Source: an uncultured Lachnospiraceae bacterium
GTDB lineage: Bacteria; Bacillota; Clostridia; Lachnospirales; Lachnospiraceae
Length of the DNA: 64,000 nt
Reading direction: 5' to 3'
Assembly (NCBI GenBank): GCA_910589105.1
Contig: CAJUST010000002.1
Location: forward strand, 154,970 to 218,969
Shown: positions 1-6,821 of the stretch, piece by piece
Layout: each line of letters starts with the position of its first letter
How positions within the stretch are numbered: position 1 is the stretch's first letter
Notes under the pieces: generated by a model
Seen by the model: only the letters and a program-made list of their open reading frames with translations
Database searches by the model: none
What the model was told of the DNA's origin: nothing
Translations under genes and position numbers: made by a program

Positions 1-351
1 ATGCGGCCGGCAATGTATGGCGCATACCACCATATTACTGTAATGGGAAAAGACAATTCCGTATGTAACCATAAATACGATATTACAGGTTCCCTCTGTG
101 AAAATAACGACAAATTTGCAGTGGACCGGATGCTTCCTAAAATTGAGATTGGAGATCTTTTAGTAATCCATGATACAGGGGCCCATGGGTTTGCAATGGG
201 CTATAACTACAATGGGAAACTTAAATCTGCTGAAATCCTCTTAAAGCAGGACGGAAGCTTTGAGCTGATCCGCCGCGCAGAAACCCCGAAAGATTACTTT
301 TCGACCTTTGATTGTTTTAATATTTACGAAAAAATCAAAAAACACTTGTAA
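1..351 (+). CDS. lysA: Diaminopimelate decarboxylase, C-terminal part (5' end outside window)
   Basis: Catalyses the last step of lysine synthesis, PLP-dependent decarboxylation of meso-diaminopimelate to L-lysine in the cytoplasm. Only the last 116 residues lie in the window; the gene runs in from the left edge, so the first codon seen is not the true start. The family signature near the C-terminus is plain: RPAMYGAYHH, then GSLCENNDKFA, whose Cys-Glu pair belongs to the substrate site completed across the dimer, then GDLLVIHDTGAHGFAMGYNYNG. The reading frame is clean to a TAA stop. The family identity is very secure; alternative PLP decarboxylases (ornithine, arginine) lack this exact C-terminal set. 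A tRNA gene follows within 60 bases. Confidence 0.95.
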   Translation: MRPAMYGAYHHITVMGKDNSVCNHKYDITGSLCENNDKFAVDRMLPKIEIGDLLVIHDTGAHGFAMGYNYNGKLKSAEILLKQDGSFELIRRAETPKDYFSTFDCFNIYEKIKKHL

Positions 352-403
352 TTTTAAAAAAAATATGATAGTATACTACTTGTCCGGTTAAAATGGACAA
401 AGA

Positions 404-487
404 GCCGGCGTGTCGGAATTGGCAGACGAGGCAGACTCAAAATCTGTTGGCGGCAACGTCGTATGGGTTCAAGTCCCATCGCCGGCA
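404..487 (+). tRNA. tRNA-Leu (anticodon CAA)
   Basis: A class II tRNA with a long variable arm. The 7-bp acceptor stem pairs gccggcg (404-410) with cgccggc (480-486), with discriminator A at 487. The anticodon stem gcaga/tctgt encloses the loop ctcaaaa, so the anticodon is CAA (438-440), reading UUG. The T-arm carries ggttcaagtccc. The 3' CCA is not encoded. A Rho-independent terminator follows directly. Confidence 0.97.
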
Positions 488-496
488 TCCTAAGAT

Positions 497-529
497 AAGA
501 AGCATAGAAAAATCTATGTTTCTTTTTTT
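497..529 (+). terminator. Rho-independent terminator of tRNA-Leu
   Basis: A stem of nine pairs (gaagcatag with ctatgtttc, one G-U wobble; arms 499-507 and 514-522) closed by a 6-base A-rich loop and followed by a run of seven T residues. It sits ten bases past the tRNA. Confidence 0.85.
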
Positions 530-603
530 ATTCAAAGGAAAATTTCAAGTCTTTGCCATTTAACCGGTTTTCTACTATATTAAAAAAGAAAGGGTTTTTA
601 ACA

Positions 604-1449
604 ATGCAGCCTGAAACAATCCCGAAATTAAACCATATTCCAATGCAAGACGCTAAAATGCTTCCTCTGTTTCAATTTCCACTTCTTACCGAGAGCGGAA
701 TTGTCAAACATGCTTTTACGACACGCCTTGGCGGAGTCAGCGAAGGGATTTTTGAAAGCTTGAATTTAAGTTTTTCCAGAGGCGATGATAACGCGCGCGT
801 GGAAGAAAATTTTAAAAGGCTCTCTTTGGCGTTAGGGGTGGAATATGAAAGTTTTGTCTGTTTAAGCCAGACGCATACGGCAAATGTAGTCCGCATAAGC
901 CACACGGACGCCGGAACCGGAATCCTCTATCCCCAACGGTTCCACGGTGTGGACGGAATGGTGGCAAACGATGTGGGCGTTACTCTTTTGACTTACCATG
1001 CGGACTGCGTTCCCCTTTATTTCGTCGATCCTGTTCATCGCGCGATTGGCTTAAGCCATTCCGGGTGGCGTGGGACAGCCGCAAAAATCGGGCAAAAAAC
1101 GCTTAAAAAAATGCAGGAGGAATTTCATACAGATCCAAAAGACGTCCTTTGCGCCATAGGCCCTTCTATCTGCCCAAATTGCTATGAAGTGGGAGAAGAT
1201 GTGGCGGAAGCGTTTTTGGAGGGATTTGGCGGGCGGGAACGTGAAATTTTTACCAAAAAAGAAAACGGGGCATATTTGCTTAATTTATGGAAAGCCAACG
1301 AAATAATATTAATAGAAGCCGGTATCCTCCCCGCGCATTTAGCAGTGACGAATGTCTGCACCTGCTGTAATCCGAAGTTATTGTTTTCCCACCGCGCATC
1401 TTGTGGCAGACGCGGCAACCTGGCGGCGGTTCTGGCATTATCTGAATAG
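604..1449 (+). CDS. pgeF: YfiH/LACC1-family purine nucleoside phosphorylase (peptidoglycan editing factor PgeF-like)
   Basis: A 281-residue member of the multicopper polyphenol oxidase (DUF152, YfiH/YlmD) family. Members are metal-binding enzymes reported to act on purine nucleosides, and the E. coli member edits peptidoglycan precursors; which role applies here cannot be told. Visible motifs: AFTTRLGGVS near the N-terminus, the first metal-site His in CLSQTHTANV, YHADCVPLYF with Asp-Cys, GLSHSGWRGTA with His, and a C-terminal VCTCCNP...SHRASCGRRGN block. I chose ATG 604 because a Shine-Dalgarno stretch agaaaggg lies nine bases upstream; a TTG at 553 in the same frame has none. Length matches the family. 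The DUF1905 gene follows after 16 bases and is probably co-transcribed. Confidence 0.9.
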   Translation: MQPETIPKLNHIPMQDAKMLPLFQFPLLTESGIVKHAFTTRLGGVSEGIFESLNLSFSRGDDNARVEENFKRLSLALGVEYESFVCLSQTHTANVVRISHTDAGTGILYPQRFHGVDGMVANDVGVTLLTYHADCVPLYFVDPVHRAIGLSHSGWRGTAAKIGQKTLKKMQEEFHTDPKDVLCAIGPSICPNCYEVGEDVAEAFLEGFGGREREIFTKKENGAYLLNLWKANEIILIEAGILPAHLAVTNVCTCCNPKLLFSHRASCGRRGNLAAVLALSE

Positions 1450-1465
1450 GATAGGGAGGAAAAAG

Positions 1466-1753
1466 ATGCAGGAAAAAATCTACGAATATGATTCGGAAAT
1501 TTATGAAGCAAGCCAAAAAGGCGGCGCCTATGTAAAATTCCCCTATGACGTGAGGGAAGAATTTCAGGCGGGACGCGTAAAAGTCCATGTGGAATTTGAT
1601 GGAGAGCCTTACGATGGGAGCGTGGTGAATATGGGAGTGAAAAATCCGGACGGCTCCATTTGTTATATCATTGGAATCCGGAAGGAGATTAGGGCAAAAA
1701 TCAAAAAACAGACAGGCGATACTGTCCATATAAAAGTAACGCCACGTTTCTAA
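1466..1753 (+). CDS. DUF1905 domain protein
   Basis: A 95-residue single-domain protein of the DUF1905 family, a small beta-rich fold of unknown biochemical role that is sometimes joined to a YdeI-like C-terminal domain, absent here. The family core is clear: GGAYVKFPYDVREEF, then GRVKVHVEFDG, then YDGSVVNMG with KNPDGSICYIIGIRKEIR. No signal peptide or membrane segment. ATG 1466 is preceded by agggagga at ideal spacing, which rejects longer in-frame starts inside the previous gene. It follows pgeF by 16 bases, so the two are likely one transcript, but I see no functional link. Confidence 0.88.
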   Translation: MQEKIYEYDSEIYEASQKGGAYVKFPYDVREEFQAGRVKVHVEFDGEPYDGSVVNMGVKNPDGSICYIIGIRKEIRAKIKKQTGDTVHIKVTPRF

Positions 1754-1776
1754 ACGCTTCATTCCGAAAAATATGC

Positions 1777-1805
1777 TTGTAATTCTTCATTCATCTATGT
1801 ATAAT
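1777..1805 (+). promoter_or_regulatory. Sigma-A type promoter of the Na/Pi cotransporter gene
   Basis: TTGTAA (1777-1782), a 17-base spacer and a perfect TATAAT (1800-1805). The expected start lies near 1812, about 45 bases ahead of the gene. Confidence 0.75.
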
Positions 1806-1857
1806 AACAATCGTATCTTGGGAACGCCAAAAAATACCAATGATGAGGAAAACAAAT

Positions 1858-3645
1858 ATGGGAATTACATCGATTTTATTGCTTTTGAGCGGCGTAGCGC
1901 TGTTTTTGTTTGGAATGTCACTGATGGGGGACGGCCTAAAGCGGGTAGCGGGAAATAAATTAGAGCCGGTTTTATACCGTCTGACAAACACGCCGCTCAA
2001 AGGAATACTTTTAGGGGCGGGGGTTACGGCAATTATCCAGTCATCTTCTGCTACGACAGTGATGGTGGTAGGATTTGTAAACTCCGGCATGATGAAAGTT
2101 TCGCAGGCAATCGGAATCATTATGGGCGCAAACATCGGCACAAGCATAACAGGCTGGATTCTCTGCCTGTCCTATGTGGAAGGATCAGAAGGCATTGCCC
2201 AGTTGTTATCCACGGCGACCATTTCCGCAATCGTCGCAATCATTGGCATTATATTTAAAATGTTTATCAAAAAAGCAGCCTACCGGAATGTCGGCGAAAT
2301 CATGTTAGGGTTTTCTATTTTAATGACGGGTATGCAGACTATGAGCAGTTCCGTCGCAGTATTAAAAGAAAATCCGCGTTTTATTAACGGGCTGACGATG
2401 TTTTCCAATCCGGCAATGGGAATCTTAATTGGAATTTTAATTACGGCAGTCCTTCAAAGCGCATCCGCGTCCGTAGGAATCTTACAGGCATTGTCTGTGA
2501 CGGGAACCATCAGTTTTGCCACTGCCCTTCCTGTCATTATGGGAATCGGCGTCGGCGCGGCGTGTCCGGTTCTATTGTCCGCCATCGGCACAAATAACAA
2601 TGGCAGACGCACTGCCCTTATCTACCTGTTAAATGACTTGTTCGGCATGATATTCTGGTCAGTCGCCTTTTATTCCATACATGCGGCCGTCCATTTCAGT
2701 TTTATGGATATAAAAATGGGAGCTGTGCAGATTGCCCTTTTAAATACGGTATTCCGTACAGCGACGATACTTGTGCTTATGCCGTTTATCAAATGGATTG
2801 AGCGTTTTGTGTTCTGGCTGGTAAAGGATTCCGAAGAAGAACAGGAAGAACTTGCGGATTTTGAGCTGTTAGAAGAACGCTTCCTTGCATATCCCGCCAT
2901 TGCGATTAACCAGAGCCATAAAGCCATGAACGGCATGGCGAAAAAAGCAAGGAAAAATATTTTTCGGGCTTTTTCCTTAATGGAACACTATTCGCAGGAA
3001 AAATATCAGAAAATTCAGGAAAAAGAAAACTTAATTGATAAATATGAAGATCGTCTTGGCGCATATTTAATGCAGCTTACCGGAAAAGAAATGAGCGTCG
3101 TACAGAGTATGCAGCTTTCTAAATTTTTACATACCATCAGTGATTTTGAGCGTTTAGGCGACCATGCGGTCAACGTGTCACAAGTGGCTCAGGAGCTTTA
3201 CGAGAAAAAAATCTCTTTTTCTGAAGATGCCCAGTACGAACTGGAAGTGTTGGAAAACGCCCTTCAGGAAATTATGGATCTGACGGTATATGCGTTTTGC
3301 GAAGACAATTTAGAGAGCGCGGTAAAAGTGGAGCCTTTGCGTGAGCTGATCGCCATTTTATGCGACGAGTTAAAACTCCGCCATATTACACGTCTTAGAA
3401 ATGGAGAATGTAAACTAAAGCAGGGCTTTGCCTTTAACGATTTATTAAATAACTTAGAGAGGATTGCCGCCCATTGCTCCAACATTGCGGTGGCCATGAT
3501 AGAGTTAGAAGCGGAGGAGTTTGACACGCACGAATATTTAAGAAGCGTGAAAGGTTTAAAAAATGCCAACTATTCCGAGCAGTTTGAATTTTATGAAAAT
3601 AAGTATGATATTAACAGCTATAAAAAAGTAAAAAAGAAAGCCTGA
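1858..3645 (+). CDS. Na+/phosphate cotransporter family protein with C-terminal PhoU-like domain
   Basis: A 595-residue membrane protein of the NptA/YjbB (Na/Pi cotransporter II-related) family. The N-terminal half holds about eight to nine hydrophobic segments and the two internal repeats of the family, each with the QSSS/QSAS element: IIQSSSATTVMVVGFV near residue 60 and LQSASASVGILQ near 205. The C-terminal ~200 residues are hydrophilic and helical with PhoU-like features (FERLGDHAVNVSQVAQE, NLERIAAHCSNIAVAMIELE). It probably imports phosphate with sodium, or exports it, under control of the PhoU-like part. ATG 1858 has an aggaaa Shine-Dalgarno; ATGs at 1840 and 1843 do not. It is a single-gene unit between its own promoter and a terminator. 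Confidence 0.92.
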   Translation: MGITSILLLLSGVALFLFGMSLMGDGLKRVAGNKLEPVLYRLTNTPLKGILLGAGVTAIIQSSSATTVMVVGFVNSGMMKVSQAIGIIMGANIGTSITGWILCLSYVEGSEGIAQLLSTATISAIVAIIGIIFKMFIKKAAYRNVGEIMLGFSILMTGMQTMSSSVAVLKENPRFINGLTMFSNPAMGILIGILITAVLQSASASVGILQALSVTGTISFATALPVIMGIGVGAACPVLLSAIGTNNNGRRTALIYLLNDLFGMIFWSVAFYSIHAAVHFSFMDIKMGAVQIALLNTVFRTATILVLMPFIKWIERFVFWLVKDSEEEQEELADFELLEERFLAYPAIAINQSHKAMNGMAKKARKNIFRAFSLMEHYSQEKYQKIQEKENLIDKYEDRLGAYLMQLTGKEMSVVQSMQLSKFLHTISDFERLGDHAVNVSQVAQELYEKKISFSEDAQYELEVLENALQEIMDLTVYAFCEDNLESAVKVEPLRELIAILCDELKLRHITRLRNGECKLKQGFAFNDLLNNLERIAAHCSNIAVAMIELEAEEFDTHEYLRSVKGLKNANYSEQFEFYENKYDINSYKKVKKKA

Positions 3646-3789
3646 ACCAGATCTTCACATTTGGTTATACATTTTTTATAATTTTTATGATTCTTTCATC
3701 TCAAAGACAAGATTTGTTCAAATTTATCTGCTATATTAATCTTATCACAGATGTGATACAAACTTTTTCATAAACTCTCCCCTTTAAAA

Positions 3790-3840
3790 GGGCTGCTGTT
3801 ACCGACGGTTGGGAAGCCGGCGGTACAGCGGCTTTTTTTT
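3790..3840 (+). terminator. Rho-independent terminator after the Na/Pi cotransporter gene
   Basis: A GC-rich imperfect stem (ggctgctgttaccg with cggtacagcggc, one bulged T) followed by eight T residues at 3833-3840. It lies 145 bases past the stop codon. Confidence 0.8.
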
Positions 3841-3867
3841 GCCTAAATATACGTTTCTTGTTACCGC

Positions 3868-3896
3868 TTGCAGGAAGTTTTATGCTCTGTTATAAT
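3868..3896 (+). promoter_or_regulatory. Strong extended -10 promoter abutting the acetyltransferase start codon
   Basis: TTGCAG (3868-3873), a 17-base spacer and TATAAT (3891-3896) with TG one base before the -10 box. The predicted first transcribed base falls at or within a base or two of the A of the ATG at 3903, implying a leaderless message. Confidence 0.7.
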
Positions 3897-3902
3897 CAAA
3901 TT

Positions 3903-4394
3903 ATGAAGAACCGAATCGAATGCGACCGTCTGGACATATGTCCGCTTTCCATAGAAGAAATGAGGCGCTTACAAAAAGACAACCAAACAACCGCCGTAAA
4001 ATCTGTCCTATCCGAAGTGATAAAGTCCGCGATTGCGCATAAAATAGAACGAATGGGAAAAGCTCCCATCGAAGCCCACCCATGGCTGACGTATTGGCTT
4101 GCAACGGAAAAAACAAGCGGCGCAGGCATTGGGCTGATTGGGACAAAAAGCCTTCCGGACTTAAAAGGCAGCGTGGAAATCGGCTATGCCATTGCAAGGG
4201 AATACAGGAATTGCGGATATATGACAGAAGCCCTTACCGGATTTTTAGACTGGCTGTATGAATGCCCTTTCTGCGAAAGCGCAACCCTTGCAATCCGAAG
4301 CGCCAACGCCCCGTCAGCGCGTGTGGCTGAAAAATGCGGTTTCCAATTTGAGGGGATGCGGGATATTTACAAAATATATCGTTATTGGCTGTAG
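3903..4394 (+). CDS. GNAT-family N-acetyltransferase (RimJ/RimL-like)
   Basis: A 163-residue acetyl-CoA-dependent N-acetyltransferase. The N-terminus RIECDRLDICPLSIEEM is the usual opening of RimJ/RimL-type GNATs; the acetyl-CoA segment is partly visible as GSVEIGYAIAREYRNCGYMTEA, followed by ANAPSARVAEKCGFQFEG, the conserved asparagine-containing beta4/helix region. The substrate cannot be assigned; small molecules and protein N-termini are both used in the family. ATG 3903 has no Shine-Dalgarno and stands directly at the predicted transcription start. An in-frame ATG at 3882 is preceded by aggaag, but lies inside the promoter spacer, so it could only be used from some upstream promoter. The family N-terminus fits 3903. 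Confidence 0.85.
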   Translation: MKNRIECDRLDICPLSIEEMRRLQKDNQTTAVKSVLSEVIKSAIAHKIERMGKAPIEAHPWLTYWLATEKTSGAGIGLIGTKSLPDLKGSVEIGYAIAREYRNCGYMTEALTGFLDWLYECPFCESATLAIRSANAPSARVAEKCGFQFEGMRDIYKIYRYWL

Positions 4395-4411
4395 AATCCT
4401 GACAATTCCTG

Positions 4412-4438
4412 TTGATAAAAAGTTCACAATATTATAAA
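4412..4438 (+). promoter_or_regulatory. Rex-like operator and promoter of the hydrogenase gene
   Basis: An 18-bp site, TTGATAA (4412-4418), four bases, TTCACAA (4423-4429), matches the Rex consensus TTGTGAA-N4-TTCACAA at 12 of 14 defined positions. The same bases supply a plausible -35 (TTGATA) with a TATAAA 15 bases on, so a bound repressor would block RNA polymerase. Rex senses NADH/NAD+ in Firmicutes and commonly controls hydrogen and fermentation genes. The match is seen; the regulation is inferred. Confidence 0.55.
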
Positions 4439-4463
4439 ATAAAAAGAAAAAGGAGAGAATGGA

Positions 4464-5930
4464 ATGTACGCGGATGAGAACGTAATTAAAATTAAACATG
4501 AGGTGTTGTATGAAGTGGCGAAACTGGCGTTAGAAGGGACTTTGGCAGAAGAAAGGGATCATATCCCGAATAAGCTGATTCCGGGCCCTCTCCCGCAGTT
4601 TCGATGCTGTATTTATAAAGAAAGGGAAATTATCCGTCAGAGAATCCGCTTGGCGGAAGGCAAGGCGCCAGGTCCGGTAGATGACGGCAATATTATTCAG
4701 GTAATCAGCTCTGCCTGTGAAGACTGCCCAATTTCCCGTTATGTCGTAACGGACAACTGCCAGAACTGTATCGGGAAAGCATGTATCAACGCATGTAATT
4801 TTGAGGCGATTTCCATTGGGAATAACCGTTCCCACATTGACCCGTCCAAATGTAAAGAATGTGGGAAATGCGCGAAAGCCTGTCCATACCATGCGATTGC
4901 AGACTTGAAGCGTCCCTGTAAATTCAGTTGTCCCGTCAATGCTATTACAAACGATGAGAATGGAATCTCGGTAATAGACGAGAAGAAGTGCATTCGATGC
5001 GGGCTTTGCATACATAAATGCCCATTTGGCGCAATTGGCTCTAAAACGTTTATTGTAGATGTAATTGAAGCCCTAAAATCAGATAAGCCTGTTTATGCAA
5101 TTTTGGCTCCGGCGACGGAAGGGCAGTTTGGGACAGAGATTACGATGCACAGTTGGCGTAACGCTATGCGTCTGCTTGGATTTAAAGATTTAGTGGAAGC
5201 AGGGCTTGGCGGCGATATGACGACAATGGCGGAAGCGGAAGAATGGTATGAGGCGTATCAAAAAGGCGAGAAAAAAACGACTTCCTGTTGTCCGGGATTT
5301 GTCAATATGATTCGTAAGCACTATCCGGAATTGGAAGATAAGATTTCCACGGCAGTTTCCCCGATGTGCGCAGTGTCCCGTATGATTAAGGCAAAAGAAC
5401 CGGGAGCGGTTACTGTATTTATCGGGCCTTGCATTGCAAAGAAATCCGAAGCCAACGAGCATAAAATAGAAGGAAATGTTGATTTTGTCCTGACCTATAG
5501 TGAAGTCCGCGCCATTATGAAAGCAAAAGGCGTAGAATTACAGCCGTCAGACAATGACTATCAGGAATCTTCCACATTTGGAAAACGCTTCGGCAATTCC
5601 GGCGGCGTGACTGCTTCTGTATTGGAATATATGAAAGAAAAAGATTATGACTGCAATCCAAAAGTCTGCAAAGCAAACGGTTCTGCAGAATGTAAGAAAG
5701 CATTGCTGTTGTTAAAAGCCGGAAAACTGCCAGATGATTTTATTGAAGGCATGGCCTGCGTCGGCGGATGCGTTGGAGGCCCAAGCGCATTTAAAAACCA
5801 GCTTCAGGCAAAGAAAGACCGTGATACGTTAATTGGCAAAGCGGATGCGCGGACGATTACAGGCAATCTGGATCATTATGAAATGGATCGGTTTTCCATG
5901 CATCGCGTGGAGCATTCTACGGAAGCATAG
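4464..5930 (+). CDS. Monomeric [FeFe] hydrogenase with N-terminal ferredoxin-type 4Fe-4S clusters (group B type)
   Basis: A 488-residue hydrogenase that interconverts protons plus electrons and H2, probably disposing of reduced ferredoxin. The N-terminal ~200 residues carry several Cys-rich cluster motifs, including CKECGKCAKACP and CIRCGLCIHKCP, the marks of 4Fe-4S ferredoxin domains. The catalytic H-cluster motifs follow: TSCCPGF (273-279), PCIAKKSE (322-329) and MACVGGC (430-436), supplying the cysteines of the H-cluster. TSCCPGF in place of TSCCPxW and the loop SPMCAVSR fit group B rather than the bifurcating group A enzymes. ATG 4464 has aggagag five bases away. It stands alone between a Rex-like operator and a terminator; no maturases (HydE, HydF, HydG) are in the window. 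Confidence 0.93.
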   Translation: MYADENVIKIKHEVLYEVAKLALEGTLAEERDHIPNKLIPGPLPQFRCCIYKEREIIRQRIRLAEGKAPGPVDDGNIIQVISSACEDCPISRYVVTDNCQNCIGKACINACNFEAISIGNNRSHIDPSKCKECGKCAKACPYHAIADLKRPCKFSCPVNAITNDENGISVIDEKKCIRCGLCIHKCPFGAIGSKTFIVDVIEALKSDKPVYAILAPATEGQFGTEITMHSWRNAMRLLGFKDLVEAGLGGDMTTMAEAEEWYEAYQKGEKKTTSCCPGFVNMIRKHYPELEDKISTAVSPMCAVSRMIKAKEPGAVTVFIGPCIAKKSEANEHKIEGNVDFVLTYSEVRAIMKAKGVELQPSDNDYQESSTFGKRFGNSGGVTASVLEYMKEKDYDCNPKVCKANGSAECKKALLLLKAGKLPDDFIEGMACVGGCVGGPSAFKNQLQAKKDRDTLIGKADARTITGNLDHYEMDRFSMHRVEHSTEA

Positions 5931-5962
5931 GGCAAACCGCAATAGATTTTTATACGATGATG

Positions 5963-6003
5963 AATCCTCCGAAAGCGGGAACTGCGCTTTCGGGGGATTT
6001 TAG
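5963..6003 (+). terminator. Rho-independent terminator of the hydrogenase gene
   Basis: A 15-bp stem (5963-5977 with 5985-5999, aatcctccgaaagcg against cgctttcgggggatt with G-U pairs), a 7-base loop and a short T-rich tail. Confidence 0.8.
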
Positions 6004-6035
6004 ATTTATAGACGCGGGATTTGGACAGATTCGGT

Positions 6036-6097
6036 TTGTAAGAAAATTGTAAGAAATTCCCTGAATGATTTGTAAGGAATCTATTTTAAGATAGGAT
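6036..6097 (+). promoter_or_regulatory. Three phased direct repeats and promoter upstream of the response regulator
   Basis: TTGTAAGAAA at 6036-6045 and again at 6047-6056, and TTGTAAGGAA at 6070-6079. Their starts are 11 and 23 bases apart, about one and two turns of the helix. The third copy doubles as a -35 box (TTGTAA) with TAGGAT 16 bases downstream (6092-6097). Such tandem repeats are the usual binding pattern of OmpR/PhoB-type regulators and suggest autoregulation by the gene product that follows. Confidence 0.55.
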
Positions 6098-6119
6098 TAG
6101 GCGAAAAGGAGGACAGGCG

Positions 6120-6821
6120 ATGGCAAACGAATGTATTTTAGTGGCGGACGATGATAGGGAGATTGTAAAGGCGATCGCGATTTTGCTGGAAAAGGAGGGA
6201 TATAGGATATTAAAAGCATATGACGGAATGGAAGCGTTAGATCTGCTTATGCAAAATTCCACGCATTTAGTCATTATTGACGTAATGATGCCAAAGCTGG
6301 ACGGGTTATCCGCCGTTATGAGGATTCGCCAGAAGCAAAATATCCCGATTATAGTCTTAAGCGCAAAGAGTGAAGAAACCGACAAAGTATTAGGGCTTTC
6401 CATGGGCGCAGACGACTATGTGGCAAAACCTTATAATCCCGCAGAGCTTGCGGCAAGGGTGAAAAGCCATTTACGCAGATATACCAGCCTTGGGGATATT
6501 CATGCAACGGCAAATAACCGCATTTCAAACGGGCGGCTTTGTTACCATACGGACGAGCGGATGCTCTATGCAGACGGGGAACCGGTTCGTTTAACTGCAA
6601 CGGAAACGAAAATCGTAGAGCTTCTGATTCGGAATGCGGGACGCATTTTTCCAGCAGAGGAGATTTATGAACGTGTCTGGGACGAGCAGAAAGTGGTTTC
6701 AGAAAATACTGTCATGGTGCATATCCGCCGCATTCGTGAAAAAATCGAGCTGAATCCAAAAGAGCCGGAATACTTAAAGGTGGTGTGGGGAATTGGCTAC
6801 AAAATGGAAAAAATTAAATAA
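6120..6821 (+). CDS. OmpR/PhoB-family response regulator
   Basis: A 233-residue two-domain regulator. The receiver domain (about 1-120) shows the acidic pair DDD at 10-12, the phospho-acceptor Asp54 in VIIDVMMPKLDG, and the conserved Lys in GADDYVAKPYNPAEL. The C-terminal winged helix (about 135-232) ends with VSENTVMVHIRRIREKIE and LKVVWGIGYKME, typical of OmpR-type DNA-binding domains. It should be phosphorylated by the kinase encoded next, whose frame overlaps by 29 bases. Spacing aggagg-acaggcg before ATG 6120 is good. Phased TTGTAAG repeats upstream are its probable own binding site. The stimulus and regulon are unknown. Confidence 0.93.
   Translation: MANECILVADDDREIVKAIAILLEKEGYRILKAYDGMEALDLLMQNSTHLVIIDVMMPKLDGLSAVMRIRQKQNIPIIVLSAKSEETDKVLGLSMGADDYVAKPYNPAELAARVKSHLRRYTSLGDIHATANNRISNGRLCYHTDERMLYADGEPVRLTATETKIVELLIRNAGRIFPAEEIYERVWDEQKVVSENTVMVHIRRIREKIELNPKEPEYLKVVWGIGYKMEKIK

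Noticed and set aside
3646-3857. A riboswitch or T-box in the gap after the Na/Pi cotransporter gene
   Set aside because: Only a terminator hairpin is seen; none of the conserved T-box or known riboswitch cores could be found.
4530-5015. Long antisense frames opposite the hydrogenase, and likewise opposite the MCP (49440-49982) and AGCS (53654-54052) genes
   Set aside because: They mirror the codon structure of strongly supported genes on the other strand and show no start signals or family motifs of their own.
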